Below, in pieces: positions 1-9,319 of a stretch of 36,023 bases of DNA. The notes below the pieces were generated by a model. That model made no database searches and was not told the DNA's origin. It was given only the letters and a program-made list of their open reading frames with translations. This stretch comes from Dyella_A sp049445995 (GTDB taxonomy: Bacteria; Pseudomonadota; Gammaproteobacteria; Xanthomonadales; Rhodanobacteraceae). Where the stretch lies: positions 1 through 36,023 of the forward strand of contig NZ_JBMSDZ010000027.1 of NCBI RefSeq assembly GCF_049445995.1, read 5' to 3'. Within the stretch, counting starts at the first letter, position 1, and each line of letters opens with the position of its first letter. The position numbers and the translations under genes are program-made.

Positions 1-41
1 CGACGACTTTTTGCGCACACTGCGCAACCCAACGGCTCAAC

Positions 42-1190
42 GTGTCGTGCACATCGCCAACTCCGGCGCGAATCAGGCGCTCGATGGTGGTCGGCGCGCT
101 ATGCTCGGAGCGCGTCACGGAATCAGGAAGAAAGCTATTCCGAATTGGAAGAGACGCTGCCGGTGCTCTACGCGGCCAAGAATCTTTACAGCCTGAAGTC
201 ACCCGAGACAGCTACCTCGTCCGGTCGTTAATGGAGGAGGCAATGACATCGTCTCAACTAGAAGGCGCGGCGACCACCACCCAAGTGGCCAAAGATATGC
301 TTCGGAGCGGGCGGCAACCCCGTGACTATGGCGAGCGCATGATCTACAACAATTACGTGGTCATGCGTGAGTTGAAGAGGTGGCTTGATAAGCCGTTGAC
401 TCCGTCATCCATTTTCGAGATCCATCGAAAGCTCACAGAGGGCACGCTTGAAAATCCGGATTGTGCGGGCAGATTCAGACTGCCCACGGAGGATATAGTC
501 ATCGAGGATGAGAGAGGGCGCGTGCTTCATATTCCACCGCATGCCGACGAACTTGCGCAACGTCTGCAGGCTCTATGTGATTTCGCAAATGAAAGCGATG
601 ACGGAGAGCATTTTATTCATCCAGTGGTACGTGCCATCATCATTCATTTCCAGATTGGCTATGACCATCCGTTCGTCGACGGTAACGGACGCACGGCCCG
701 GACGCTGTTTTACTGGTCAATGCTGCGCTCGGGGTTCTGGATGGCGGAGTACCTGTCTATATCCAGCATTCTCCGAAAGGCCCCAGCGCAGTACGTGCGA
801 TCATACCTTTATACGGAAACAGATGAAGGAGATACAACGTATTTTGTCTCTCATCAGCTGGATGTCATTCTGGAAGCAATTGAAGGGGTGCATCAATACA
901 TCTTGCGAAAGCAGAGGGAGCAGTCTGCCGCCGCTGCGCTTCTGAAGCCAGGTAGTCGGCTTGCCCAACAAATCAATCACCGTCAGAGAGCTATTTTGCT
1001 CAATGCCATGAAGAATCCAGGAAAACGTTTCACGATAGAAATGCACCGAAAAAGTCATGGCACCTCATACCAAACGGCGCGAACTGACCTGTTGGGTCTG
1101 GTGGACGGCGGTTTCATGAATCAGTCTCGTGAAGGCAAGGCCTTCGTCTTTTTTGCAGTCGAAGGTCTGCAAAAAAAGCTCAACTCCTGA
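42..1190 (+). CDS. Fic family protein (adenylyltransferase), N-terminus uncertain
   Basis: Fic enzymes transfer AMP from ATP to hydroxyl side chains of target proteins. The catalytic motif HPFVDGNGRTAR starts at His209, and all its residues are intact. An inhibitory-helix motif of the form S/T-x-x-x-E-G is present as SSQLEG at residues 70-75, so this is a self-inhibited (class II) type with the inhibitory helix before the Fic core. A C-terminal winged-helix-like part follows (about residues 310-375). Family resemblance runs from about residue 36 (RDAAG) to the end. The first 35 residues do not look like the family, which normally has a longer conserved N-terminus. The frame stays open to the window edge, so the gene may begin upstream or be 5'-damaged. 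G+C is visibly lower than in neighbouring genes, suggesting recent acquisition. It has no toxin or antitoxin partner in view. Confidence 0.85.
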   Translation: MSCTSPTPARIRRSMVVGALCSERVTESGRKLFRIGRDAAGALRGQESLQPEVTRDSYLVRSLMEEAMTSSQLEGAATTTQVAKDMLRSGRQPRDYGERMIYNNYVVMRELKRWLDKPLTPSSIFEIHRKLTEGTLENPDCAGRFRLPTEDIVIEDERGRVLHIPPHADELAQRLQALCDFANESDDGEHFIHPVVRAIIIHFQIGYDHPFVDGNGRTARTLFYWSMLRSGFWMAEYLSISSILRKAPAQYVRSYLYTETDEGDTTYFVSHQLDVILEAIEGVHQYILRKQREQSAAAALLKPGSRLAQQINHRQRAILLNAMKNPGKRFTIEMHRKSHGTSYQTARTDLLGLVDGGFMNQSREGKAFVFFAVEGLQKKLNS

Positions 1191-1317
1191 ATAATTGAAG
1201 AAAAATCATAAATCGAGACGGTAAAAGATCAGCTAGTGATAGCCCATGTTTCGCTGAGTGCCTGAATCGCCCCGGGTACCCGGCAAGTACTTCTCCCCCG
1301 GCAGTAGCCACATCCAT

Positions 1318-1351
1318 TGCACCAGTGCGATGCATTCCCCATGATGGTGCA
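1318..1351. promoter_or_regulatory. Two tandem NtrC-like binding sites at the glnL start
   Basis: Two 17-bp sequences lie end to end. The first, 1318-1334, reads TGCACCAGTGCGATGCA. The second, 1335-1351, ends in a perfect TGGTGCA half-site. The enterobacterial NtrC site is TGCACCA-N3-TGGTGCA. The first copy departs at two right-half positions and the second at two left-half positions. The outer half-sites TTGCACCA and TGGTGCAA are exact inverted complements. The second site ends on the A of the glnL ATG. This suggests NtrC autoregulation, most simply repression of glnL-glnG. No sigma-54 promoter of -24/-12 type is evident in 1191-1351. The site match is seen directly; the function is inferred. 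Confidence 0.6.
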
Positions 1352-2390
1352 ATGAGCAACGCATCCTGGCGTCCGCTGGCGGAGCAGATGGCGACCGGGC
1401 TGGCCCTGGTCGACGCCGAGCTGCGCGTGACGTGGCTGAATCCGGCGCTGGCCGAGCGGTTGGCGCTGGGGACCCGCAGCCTGGTCGGGCAGCCGGCGGC
1501 GCTGATGTTTGCGGATGACGAGGCGGTGCTGACGCAGGCGCGGCGGGCGCTGGACGAGGAGCGGGCGCTGCAGTTGCGCAGTGTGGCGCTGACCACCCAG
1601 CGCGGCACCGAGTGGCAGGCGGACCTGAGCCTGCAGCCGTTGGACGGGCAGTTGCTGCTGGAAGTGCACGCGCTGGCCGAGCCGGCCGCGGCGGCCTCGC
1701 CGCTGTCGGCGACGCTGCGCGGCTTCGCGCACGAGGTGAAGAACCCGCTGGCCGGCCTGCGCGGTGCGGCGCAGCTGCTGCAGCGGCGGCTGGACGACGA
1801 GGACCTGAAGGCGCTGGCCGGCATGGTGATCGCCGAGGCCGACCGCCTCGGCGCGCTGGCCAACCGCCTGCTGCATCACGACGGCGCGCCGCGATTGGCG
1901 CCGGTGAACATCCATCACCTGCTGGAGCGGCTGGAAGATCTGCTGGAGGCCGAGCCCGCGCCGCTCGCGCTGCGCCACGACTACGACCCCAGCCTGCCGG
2001 ACTTCCCGGCCGACGCCGACCGTCTGCTGCAGATCCTCCTGAACCTGGCGCGCAATGCGCGCGAAGCGGGTGCGCGCACGCTCACCCTGCGCACCCGTGC
2101 CGAGCACGGCGTGCGCCTCGGCGAACGGATGCTGCGCAGTGCGCTGCGGGTGGACGTGATCGACGACGGCGCCGGCGTGCCGCCCGCGCTGCGCGACACG
2201 CTGTTCCAGCCGCTGGTGTCCGGGCGGCCGGACGGCACCGGCCTGGGCCTGGCGCTGTCGCGCGAGATCGCCCACGAGCACGGCGGCGAGTTGCGCTGGC
2301 AGGGCCGGCCCGGCGAGACCGTATTCTCGCTCTACCTGCCGCTGCCGCCGCCGCAGCGCGCGCCGACCGATGCCACCACGGGACCGACCG

Positions 2391-2398
<8 letters not shown>
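1352..2398 (+). CDS. glnL: Nitrogen regulation sensor histidine kinase NtrB
   Basis: This is the cytosolic kinase/phosphatase that controls NtrC phosphorylation in response to PII and nitrogen status. There are no membrane segments. A PAS-like N-terminal part (about residues 8-105) precedes the H-box FAHEVKNPL with phospho-accepting His127. The N-box LLNLARNAREAG, the G1 box DDGAGVP and the G2 box GTGLGLALS of the ATPase domain follow. Length is 348 residues, normal for NtrB. The ATG at 1352 is chosen because the PAS domain starts shortly after it; an in-frame GTG at 1325 is an alternative and would run through the NtrC-like sites. The gene ends 8 bp inside glnG, so the two are translationally coupled. 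Confidence 0.93.
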
Positions 2399-3788
<1,390 letters not shown>

Positions 3789-3803
3789 TCCGGAGAAACC
3801 CGC

Positions 3804-4262
3804 ATGACCGTGACCGTCCGCGACGCCCGCCCAGAAGACCTGCCGAACCTCATTGCATGGAACGCCGCGATGGCGTGGGAGACCGAGCACAGGCGGCTCG
3901 ACCCGGATGTGCTCACGCGCGGCATGGCGGCGGTGTTCGACGAGCCGCGCCGCGGCTTCTACCTCGTCGCCGAAGTCGACGGCGCGCCGGCCGGCTGCCT
4001 GATGGTGACCTATGAGTGGAGCGACTGGCGCTGCGGCGATTTCTGGTGGATCCAGAGCGTGTACGTGGCCGAGTCCGCGCGCCGCGGGGGTGTGTTCCGC
4101 GCGCTCTACGCGGATGTGGCGCGGCGCGCCCGCGCGGCCGGCGCGGTCGGCCTGCGGCTGTACGTGGAAACCGAAAACGGGCGCGCCCAGGCCACCTACG
4201 CGGGCCTCGGCATGGAGCGCTGCCACTACTTCATGTACGAGCAGGCGCTGGAACGGGACTGA
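3804..4262 (+). CDS. GNAT family N-acetyltransferase
   Basis: This 152-residue protein spans a single GNAT fold. It has an N-terminal MTVTVRDARPEDLPNL strand-helix, a central strand ending in WWIQSVYVAESARRGGVFRALY, which is the acetyl-CoA pyrophosphate-binding segment (R/Q-x-x-G-x-G/A type), and the C-terminal ENGRAQATYAGLGM helix typical of the family. The substrate cannot be told from sequence. A GGAG motif lies about 9 bp before the ATG. It starts 15 bp after glnG in the same direction, so it may be co-transcribed, but nothing ties it functionally to nitrogen control. Confidence 0.85.
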   Translation: MTVTVRDARPEDLPNLIAWNAAMAWETEHRRLDPDVLTRGMAAVFDEPRRGFYLVAEVDGAPAGCLMVTYEWSDWRCGDFWWIQSVYVAESARRGGVFRALYADVARRARAAGAVGLRLYVETENGRAQATYAGLGMERCHYFMYEQALERD

Positions 4263-4270
4263 CCGCCGGC

Positions 4271-5440
4271 TCAGTGCAGCGGCGTGTCCGGCGCGCCGAG
4301 GCGGCCGTCGGCGTCGAGCTGGATGCGGCCGAGCGCGTGCAGGTCCGGCGCGATGCCGAACTGCCCGGCCAGCGCGCCGACCAGCGCGCCCAGCGCGCGC
4401 GGCTGCAGCGGATAGCCGTGCGCCAGCACGCGGGCGCGCCCGCCGTCGCCGCGCTGGGCGGCGGTCACCGCCACCACGCCCAGGCCGGGGGCTTCGTGCG
4501 CCAGCAGCCCCGGCGCCTCGTAGGCGGCGTCGGCCGCGCCGAAGGTTTCCAGCAGATAGCCGTCGCGCGCCTGCGCGCTGACGCCGTCGGTCGGAGCCAG
4601 GCGCAGCGGCAGCGCGTGCGCTTCGAGCAGGGCGGCGTACTGGCGCAGCTCGAACACGATGCCGGCGAAGGCGTGCGCGCGGTCCGTGTCGTGGCTTTCG
4701 GCCAGCCACTGCGCGGGCGACTGCGCCTGCACCGTGCCGTCGGCGTAGCGCAGCGGCAGGCCGCGCGCGCTGAGCGTGGCTTCCTCGCGGTACGGCGTGA
4801 GCAGCGCGGTTTCCAGCAGGCTCCACAGCGGCGCGAGGTTGACGTGTTCGTACTGCACGCAGGTGAGTGCGAGCAGGTCGTTGCGGCTGAGGTAGCGCAC
4901 GTGTTCCAGCGGCGCGCCCAGCGTGCGGATCAGCCAGTCGGCGGTGCGCTGGCCCGCTTCGCCGCGGCCCACCAGATCCAGCTCGAGCTGCTCGGCCAGC
5001 GTGGCGGCGAGCGGCTCGGGCGCGAGCAGGGTGATCGGCAGCAGGCGCATCGGGCCGTCGGCATACGCGGCCTCCGGCTCCAGCGGCTGCGCCGGCATGC
5101 GGCCCTCGTGGGTGCCGAAGGCGACCACGTTCTCCAGATGGCCGCGCGGCACGCGACGGGCCAGTTCGTCCAGCGTGGCCCACACCGGGAAGCCCGGGCG
5201 CAGCAGCTCCACCGCATCGAACAGCGCGCCGGCCACGGCGAGCCGCGCCTCGATGGCGGCGGGCAGCAGCGCCTGCAGGTCGGCGGCGATGTGTGCGGCC
5301 AGTTCGGCCGCCTCGTCGCGGGTGAGCGTGCTGCGACGGGACGCGTCGCCGGCGCCGCTCTCGATCGCGAGCACCACGGGCAGGGCCAACAGGGGGGGCG
5401 AGCTGTCCAAGGGGAACGTCCGGTGCGCAGGGGATCGCAA
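4271..5440 (-). CDS. Uncharacterised 389-residue protein
   Basis: I do not recognise this protein. It is alanine- and leucine-rich, acidic, without signal peptide or membrane segments, and reads as a cytosolic globular protein. Segments such as RYLSRNDLLALTCVQYEHVNLAPLW (residues about 195-220) and a repeated DGxxxAxARDGYLLETFG-like pattern in the last third look structured, but I can name no motif. Codon use, with strong G/C in third positions, matches its neighbours, which supports real coding. It converges with the GNAT gene (8 bp between stops) and diverges from the thiolase across 138 bp. The ATG at 5440 is the first in frame; a later start is possible because residues 1-15 look unstructured. 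Confidence 0.7.
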   Translation of the reverse strand: MRSPAHRTFPLDSSPPLLALPVVLAIESGAGDASRRSTLTRDEAAELAAHIAADLQALLPAAIEARLAVAGALFDAVELLRPGFPVWATLDELARRVPRGHLENVVAFGTHEGRMPAQPLEPEAAYADGPMRLLPITLLAPEPLAATLAEQLELDLVGRGEAGQRTADWLIRTLGAPLEHVRYLSRNDLLALTCVQYEHVNLAPLWSLLETALLTPYREEATLSARGLPLRYADGTVQAQSPAQWLAESHDTDRAHAFAGIVFELRQYAALLEAHALPLRLAPTDGVSAQARDGYLLETFGAADAAYEAPGLLAHEAPGLGVVAVTAAQRGDGGRARVLAHGYPLQPRALGALVGALAGQFGIAPDLHALGRIQLDADGRLGAPDTPLH

Positions 5441-5578
5441 AGTCTATCAGCGCCGTCCATGCCGCCAGGCCTCGCGGCGCTGAACCGCATCGCACGAATG
5501 GCGCACTGGCGGGCTTTCCCGGCGCGGCAGCGCAGGTTAGCCTTGCAGGCTCAATACCCGCCCGGATGTTTTGAGCCC

Positions 5579-6862
5579 ATGGACAACTCGCAGCGGCGCG
5601 TCGGCGTGATCGGTGGCGTGCGGATTCCCTTCTGCCGCAACAACACCGCCTACGCCGAGGTCGGCAATTTCGGCATGTCGGTGAAGGTGCTCGGCGCGCT
5701 GGTGGAGCGCTACACCCTGCACGGCGTGGAGCTGGGCGAGGTGGCGCTGGGCGCGGTGATCCGGCATTCGTTCGAGTGGAACCTGGCGCGCGAGGCGGTG
5801 CTCTCCTCGGGGCTGGCGCCGACCACGCCGGCGATCACCACCGCGCGCGCCTGCGGCACCTCGCTGGACAACGCGATCATCGTCGCCAACAAGATCGCCG
5901 CCGGGCAGATCGAGGCGGGCATCGCCGCCGGCTCGGACACCACCAGCGACGTGCCGATCGTCTACGGCGAGCGCCTGCGCAAGCGGCTGCTGGCGGTGAA
6001 CCGCGCCAAGACCCCGCTGGAGAAGTTCAAGACCGCATTCGCCGGCTTCTCGCTGGGCGAACTCAAGCCCTCGTTCCCCGGCGTGGTCGAGCCGCGCACC
6101 GGCATGTCGATGGGCCAGCACTGCGAGAAGATGGCCAAGGAGTGGCACATCACGCGGCAGGCGCAGGACCAGCTCGCGCTGGACAGCCACCGCAAGCTCG
6201 CCGCCGCCTACGACGCCGGCTTCTTCGACGATCTGATCGTGCCGTTCCGCGGCATCCGGCGTGACGGCTTCCTGCGTCCGGACACCACGCTGGACAAGCT
6301 CGCCGCGCTGAAACCGGCGTTCGACAAGAGCTCCGGCCAGGGCACGCTGACCGCGGGCAACTCCACCGGCCTGTCCGACGGCGCCGCGGCGGTGCTGCTG
6401 GCCAGCGAGGATTGGGCCGCAGCACGCGGATTGCCCGTGCAGGCCTGGCTGCGCGACGCCGAGGTGGCGGCGGTGGATTTCGTGCGTGGCGAGGGCCTGC
6501 TGATGGCGCCGACCATCGCCGTGCCGCGCATGCTGGCGCGCCAGGGGCTGACCCTGCAGGACTTCGACTACTACGAGATCCACGAGGCCTTCGCCGCGCA
6601 GGTGCTGTGCACGCTGCGGGCGTGGGAGAGCGCCGACTACTGCAGGCAGCGGCTGGGGCTGGATGCGCCGCTGGGCAGCATCGACCCGGCCAAGCTCAAC
6701 GTGCACGGCTCCAGCCTCGCCACCGGTCATCCGTTCGCCGCCACCGGCGCGCGCATCCTCGCCACGCTGGCGAAGCTGCTGGAGCAGAAGGGCTCCGGCC
6801 GCGGACTCGTTTCGATCTGCACCGCCGGCGGCATGGGCGTCACGGCGATCCTGGAGCGCTGA
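5579..6862 (+). CDS. Acetyl-CoA C-acyltransferase (thiolase family, FadI-like)
   Basis: Thiolases cleave 3-ketoacyl-CoA with CoA, or in reverse condense acyl-CoAs. The nucleophilic cysteine is Cys92 in ARACGTS. His335 in the NxH-equivalent position of EIHEAFAAQ, the GHPFAATGAR segment with His384, and the acid/base cysteine Cys414 in CTAGGMG complete the active site. At 427 residues it is longer than the biosynthetic PhaA/AtoB type (about 390) and closer to the FadI/trifunctional-beta branch, so a role in fatty acid degradation is more likely than PHB synthesis. No FadJ partner lies nearby. The ATG at 5579 starts the family-like region; upstream codons in the same frame are unconserved. A 22-bp palindrome follows the stop immediately. 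Confidence 0.9.
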   Translation: MDNSQRRVGVIGGVRIPFCRNNTAYAEVGNFGMSVKVLGALVERYTLHGVELGEVALGAVIRHSFEWNLAREAVLSSGLAPTTPAITTARACGTSLDNAIIVANKIAAGQIEAGIAAGSDTTSDVPIVYGERLRKRLLAVNRAKTPLEKFKTAFAGFSLGELKPSFPGVVEPRTGMSMGQHCEKMAKEWHITRQAQDQLALDSHRKLAAAYDAGFFDDLIVPFRGIRRDGFLRPDTTLDKLAALKPAFDKSSGQGTLTAGNSTGLSDGAAAVLLASEDWAAARGLPVQAWLRDAEVAAVDFVRGEGLLMAPTIAVPRMLARQGLTLQDFDYYEIHEAFAAQVLCTLRAWESADYCRQRLGLDAPLGSIDPAKLNVHGSSLATGHPFAATGARILATLAKLLEQKGSGRGLVSICTAGGMGVTAILER

Positions 6863-6884
6863 GCCGTCTGGACGTCCAGACGGC
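6863..6884. repeat. Perfect 22-bp palindrome after the thiolase gene
   Basis: The base after the thiolase stop begins a perfect palindrome with half-site GCCGTCTGGAC. In RNA it would form a 9-bp stem with a 4-base loop, but no U-run follows, so it is not a standard intrinsic terminator. It lies 16 bp before the GTG proposed for the next gene. It could be a dimeric repressor operator or an mRNA-processing hairpin; the sequence does not decide. Confidence 0.8.
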
Positions 6885-6900
6885 CGCGCCAGCCATCCGC

Positions 6901-7428
6901 GTGCGACTCACTCCCCGCCTCCGCGTCACCAGCCTGCTGAGCGTGCTGGCGCTGCTGGTCGGCGTGCTCGGCACGCAGTGGCTGAGCGGTCGCACCGGCG
7001 ACTGGGCCGGCCCGAAGCACGCGGTGCGCGCCGTGCCCGTGGCGCCCGCGCCCCACGCCTATCGCGACCTCGCCCGGCGCGCGCATGTGCCACCGCGCGT
7101 GTTGGGCGCACAGCGGCCGCAGGCCTCGTCCGAGGCGGCGGCAGCCACTGCGCCGTCGCCGCCGGAACTGGTGCCGGTGAGCATGCCGGCGCTGTCCTCC
7201 CGCTATGCCGCGCTGCAGGGGCATCTGGACGGCAGCGTGGTGTTGGCGGTGCGGGTGGATGGCGCTGGGCGCGTGCTCGACGCGGCGGTGACACGCTCCA
7301 GCGGCGACGCCGTGCTCGATGCGCATGCGCGCGCCGTAGTCGCCGGCTGGCGCTTCGCCGTGCCGCCGGGTCATCCGCAGGGCTTCAGCGGCGAGCTGCC
7401 GATGCGCTTCGGCGCTTCGAAGCGTTAG
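6901..7428 (+). CDS. Membrane-anchored TonB C-terminal-domain protein
   Basis: This 175-residue protein has an N-terminal hydrophobic anchor (about residues 10-27, LLSVLALLVGVLGTQWL), a proline/alanine-rich linker and a TonB_C-like domain near residues 95-170 (LDGSVVLAVRVDGAGRVLDAAV and the following HARAVVAGWRFAVPP). The pattern of a strand ending in D-G-x-G-x-V and a helix ending in W-x-F is characteristic. It probably sits in the periplasm and either transduces energy to a TonB-dependent receptor or serves as a small TonB paralogue. No exbB, exbD or receptor gene is close. The start is a GTG at 6901 with no strong ribosome site. Its stop overlaps the convergent PLD gene by 4 bp. Confidence 0.72.
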   Translation: MRLTPRLRVTSLLSVLALLVGVLGTQWLSGRTGDWAGPKHAVRAVPVAPAPHAYRDLARRAHVPPRVLGAQRPQASSEAAAATAPSPPELVPVSMPALSSRYAALQGHLDGSVVLAVRVDGAGRVLDAAVTRSSGDAVLDAHARAVVAGWRFAVPPGHPQGFSGELPMRFGASKR

Positions 7429-9296
7429 AGAATGCCGCTGCCGGCCGAGCCGAAGGCGGTGATCAGGCGCGTGTAGATCAGCTTGAACGACAGCGCTACA
7501 TCGGGAAAATCGCCCACCGGCTCGTAGCAGCTGAAGAATGCCGGATCGCTCGGCGCCATCGGCGCGCAGCCGGGCTTGAGGTCGTAGCTGGTGGCGTAGC
7601 GGTAGGGCCAGAAGTCGAACAGCGGCAGCTTCTCGGAGAGCTCGCCGATCGCCTGGTTGACGTCGGTGAGCACCGGTACCACCGGTTTGCGTGGGGCGAT
7701 CACCCACGCGTTCTGCGGCCCGGTGAGGCGCAGGATCGAGCTGCGCACGGCGTTGGCGAAGCCGCGGTCGTGCACGATCACGCCGGCCTCGGTGTTGAAG
7801 TGGTCCGAGCGCGGATCGAAGTTGTGCGAACCGACCATCGCGAAGCTGTCGTCGACCACGATCGACTTGGCGTGCAGGCCGAAGCGCAGGCCGCCCTCGA
7901 TCAGCGGGGCCGGGCGGTTGCTCCTGCGGCCGCGGCTGCCGAGCAGGCCGCGCGTCCCCGTGGCGGGCAGGCGTCGGCGCGTGTCCGCCGCGGCCGACGG
8001 CGGCAGCAGGTCATCGTTGGCCCGCGCATAGTCTTCCTCGGCACTGGCTGCATGCGGCTTCATCTCCTGAATCTCGAAGCCGTAAGTGCGCAGGTAGCGC
8101 TTGCGGTGCTTGTACGACATCGCGTACACCGCGAAGGCGTCGGTGGAGGCCAACGAGTTGGTCGACACGCGGATGCGCGGGGGGGCGGCGCGCTGGTGCA
8201 TGGACTTGAAGATCTGCTGCGCGCGGTGGCTCATCACCAGGTACGGCGTCTGCAGCAGCACCTCGTGCTTCGCGCTGGCCACCAGCTGCATGACGTGGTG
8301 GGTGAAGTCCAGCGCGTGCCGGCGGGTGGGTGCGTCGGTCTTGGCCGGCAGGTCGCTGAAGAACTCCACCTCGCCGGTGTGGAAGGCCGGATCGAGCAGG
8401 TGCCGCTGGATCCACGCCGGATCCTGCGCCTCGCGTTCCAGCCTCGCCACGCGGTCGGGAAAGCGGAACCGGGGGGCCGGCCAGCCCGGCGCGGCGGGGT
8501 GGGCCAGCGTGTAGCGGTTCACGTCGCGCAACGCTTCCAGCGGCACCGAGCGCTTGTGGTGCCAGAACAGCGCGAAGCTCTTCGCCATGTCGCGGGCGGC
8601 CGGGCCACCCACCATCACGTCGCGGTCGACGTAGTCGAACTCGCCGTCCCAGTTGAAGTAGCGGTCCTGGTAGTTGCGTCCGCCGGTGATGCCGACGGTG
8701 TCGTCCACCAGCAGCAGCTTGTTGTGCATGCGCTGGTTGAACTTCATGAAGCAGCACACGATGCCGGCGGCGAACTCGGCCGGGCTGGTCTCGGCGTCGT
8801 GGAAGGTGGGGTTGTACAGCTTCACCGTGAGGTGGCGGTCGGCGCGGGCGAGGCGGTCGAGCAGGGCCACGTCGCCGAAGGAAAACAGCTGGTCGGCCAG
8901 GATGCGCACGCGCACGCCGCGCCGCGCCGCCCGCACCAGCTGGTCGAGCACCAGCTGGCCGACGTCGTCCTGGTCCCAAATGTAGGTCTGCACGTCGATT
9001 GAGCGCCGCGCCGCCTGGATCAGGTGGATGCGTGCGGCCAGCGCGTCCTCGCTGTCGGCCAGCAGGGTCACCACGTGCTGCGGCCGGCCGGCGGTGGAGC
9101 TGGCCAGCGCGAGGTCGGCCGCCTGCAGCACGGCGGACGGTGCGGCGCAGTGGTCGGCCCGAGCGCAGTCGAGCGAGGGCGGGGTGGTGGCGGCGACGAT
9201 CGCCTCGGCGCGGCGTACCTGCTGGCGCGGCACGGTGCAGCCCTGCAGCGCCGCCGTGAGCAGCAGCAGGACCGGAACAACGAAGCGCATCGACAT
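7425..9296 (-). CDS. Phospholipase D-like lipoprotein (cardiolipin synthase C type)
   Basis: This protein has two HKD catalytic motifs: HNKLLLVDD with His191/Lys193/Asp198, and LHAKSIVVDD with His475/Lys477/Asp482. It is therefore an intact phosphatidyltransferase or phospholipase D. Residues 1-20 are a lipoprotein signal ending in the lipobox LQGC, with Cys20 as lipidation site, so it is exported and anchored, probably to the outer membrane. Length is 623 residues, longer than ClsC (about 470). The extra is mainly an insert near residues 420-470 that is rich in arginine and proline, and a C-terminal tail after the second HKD. Cardiolipin synthesis or remodelling is likely but not certain. 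Start is the ATG at 9296, the first that gives the signal peptide. It lies 23 bp downstream of the YceI gene. Confidence 0.87.
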   Translation of the reverse strand: MSMRFVVPVLLLLTAALQGCTVPRQQVRRAEAIVAATTPPSLDCARADHCAAPSAVLQAADLALASSTAGRPQHVVTLLADSEDALAARIHLIQAARRSIDVQTYIWDQDDVGQLVLDQLVRAARRGVRVRILADQLFSFGDVALLDRLARADRHLTVKLYNPTFHDAETSPAEFAAGIVCCFMKFNQRMHNKLLLVDDTVGITGGRNYQDRYFNWDGEFDYVDRDVMVGGPAARDMAKSFALFWHHKRSVPLEALRDVNRYTLAHPAAPGWPAPRFRFPDRVARLEREAQDPAWIQRHLLDPAFHTGEVEFFSDLPAKTDAPTRRHALDFTHHVMQLVASAKHEVLLQTPYLVMSHRAQQIFKSMHQRAAPPRIRVSTNSLASTDAFAVYAMSYKHRKRYLRTYGFEIQEMKPHAASAEEDYARANDDLLPPSAAADTRRRLPATGTRGLLGSRGRRSNRPAPLIEGGLRFGLHAKSIVVDDSFAMVGSHNFDPRSDHFNTEAGVIVHDRGFANAVRSSILRLTGPQNAWVIAPRKPVVPVLTDVNQAIGELSEKLPLFDFWPYRYATSYDLKPGCAPMAPSDPAFFSCYEPVGDFPDVALSFKLIYTRLITAFGSAGSGIL

Positions 9297-9319
9297 GCGC
9301 CGATGATACGGTGCGCCGC

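Noticed and set aside
4016..5578. Long plus-strand extension in front of the thiolase
   Set aside because: Same frame as the thiolase, but it is antisense to the 389-residue protein and unlike any thiolase N-terminus; the ATG at 5579 gives the normal start.
6663..9002. A 779-codon plus-strand frame
   Set aside because: Antisense to the PLD lipoprotein, which has clear motifs; composition is typical of a shadow frame.
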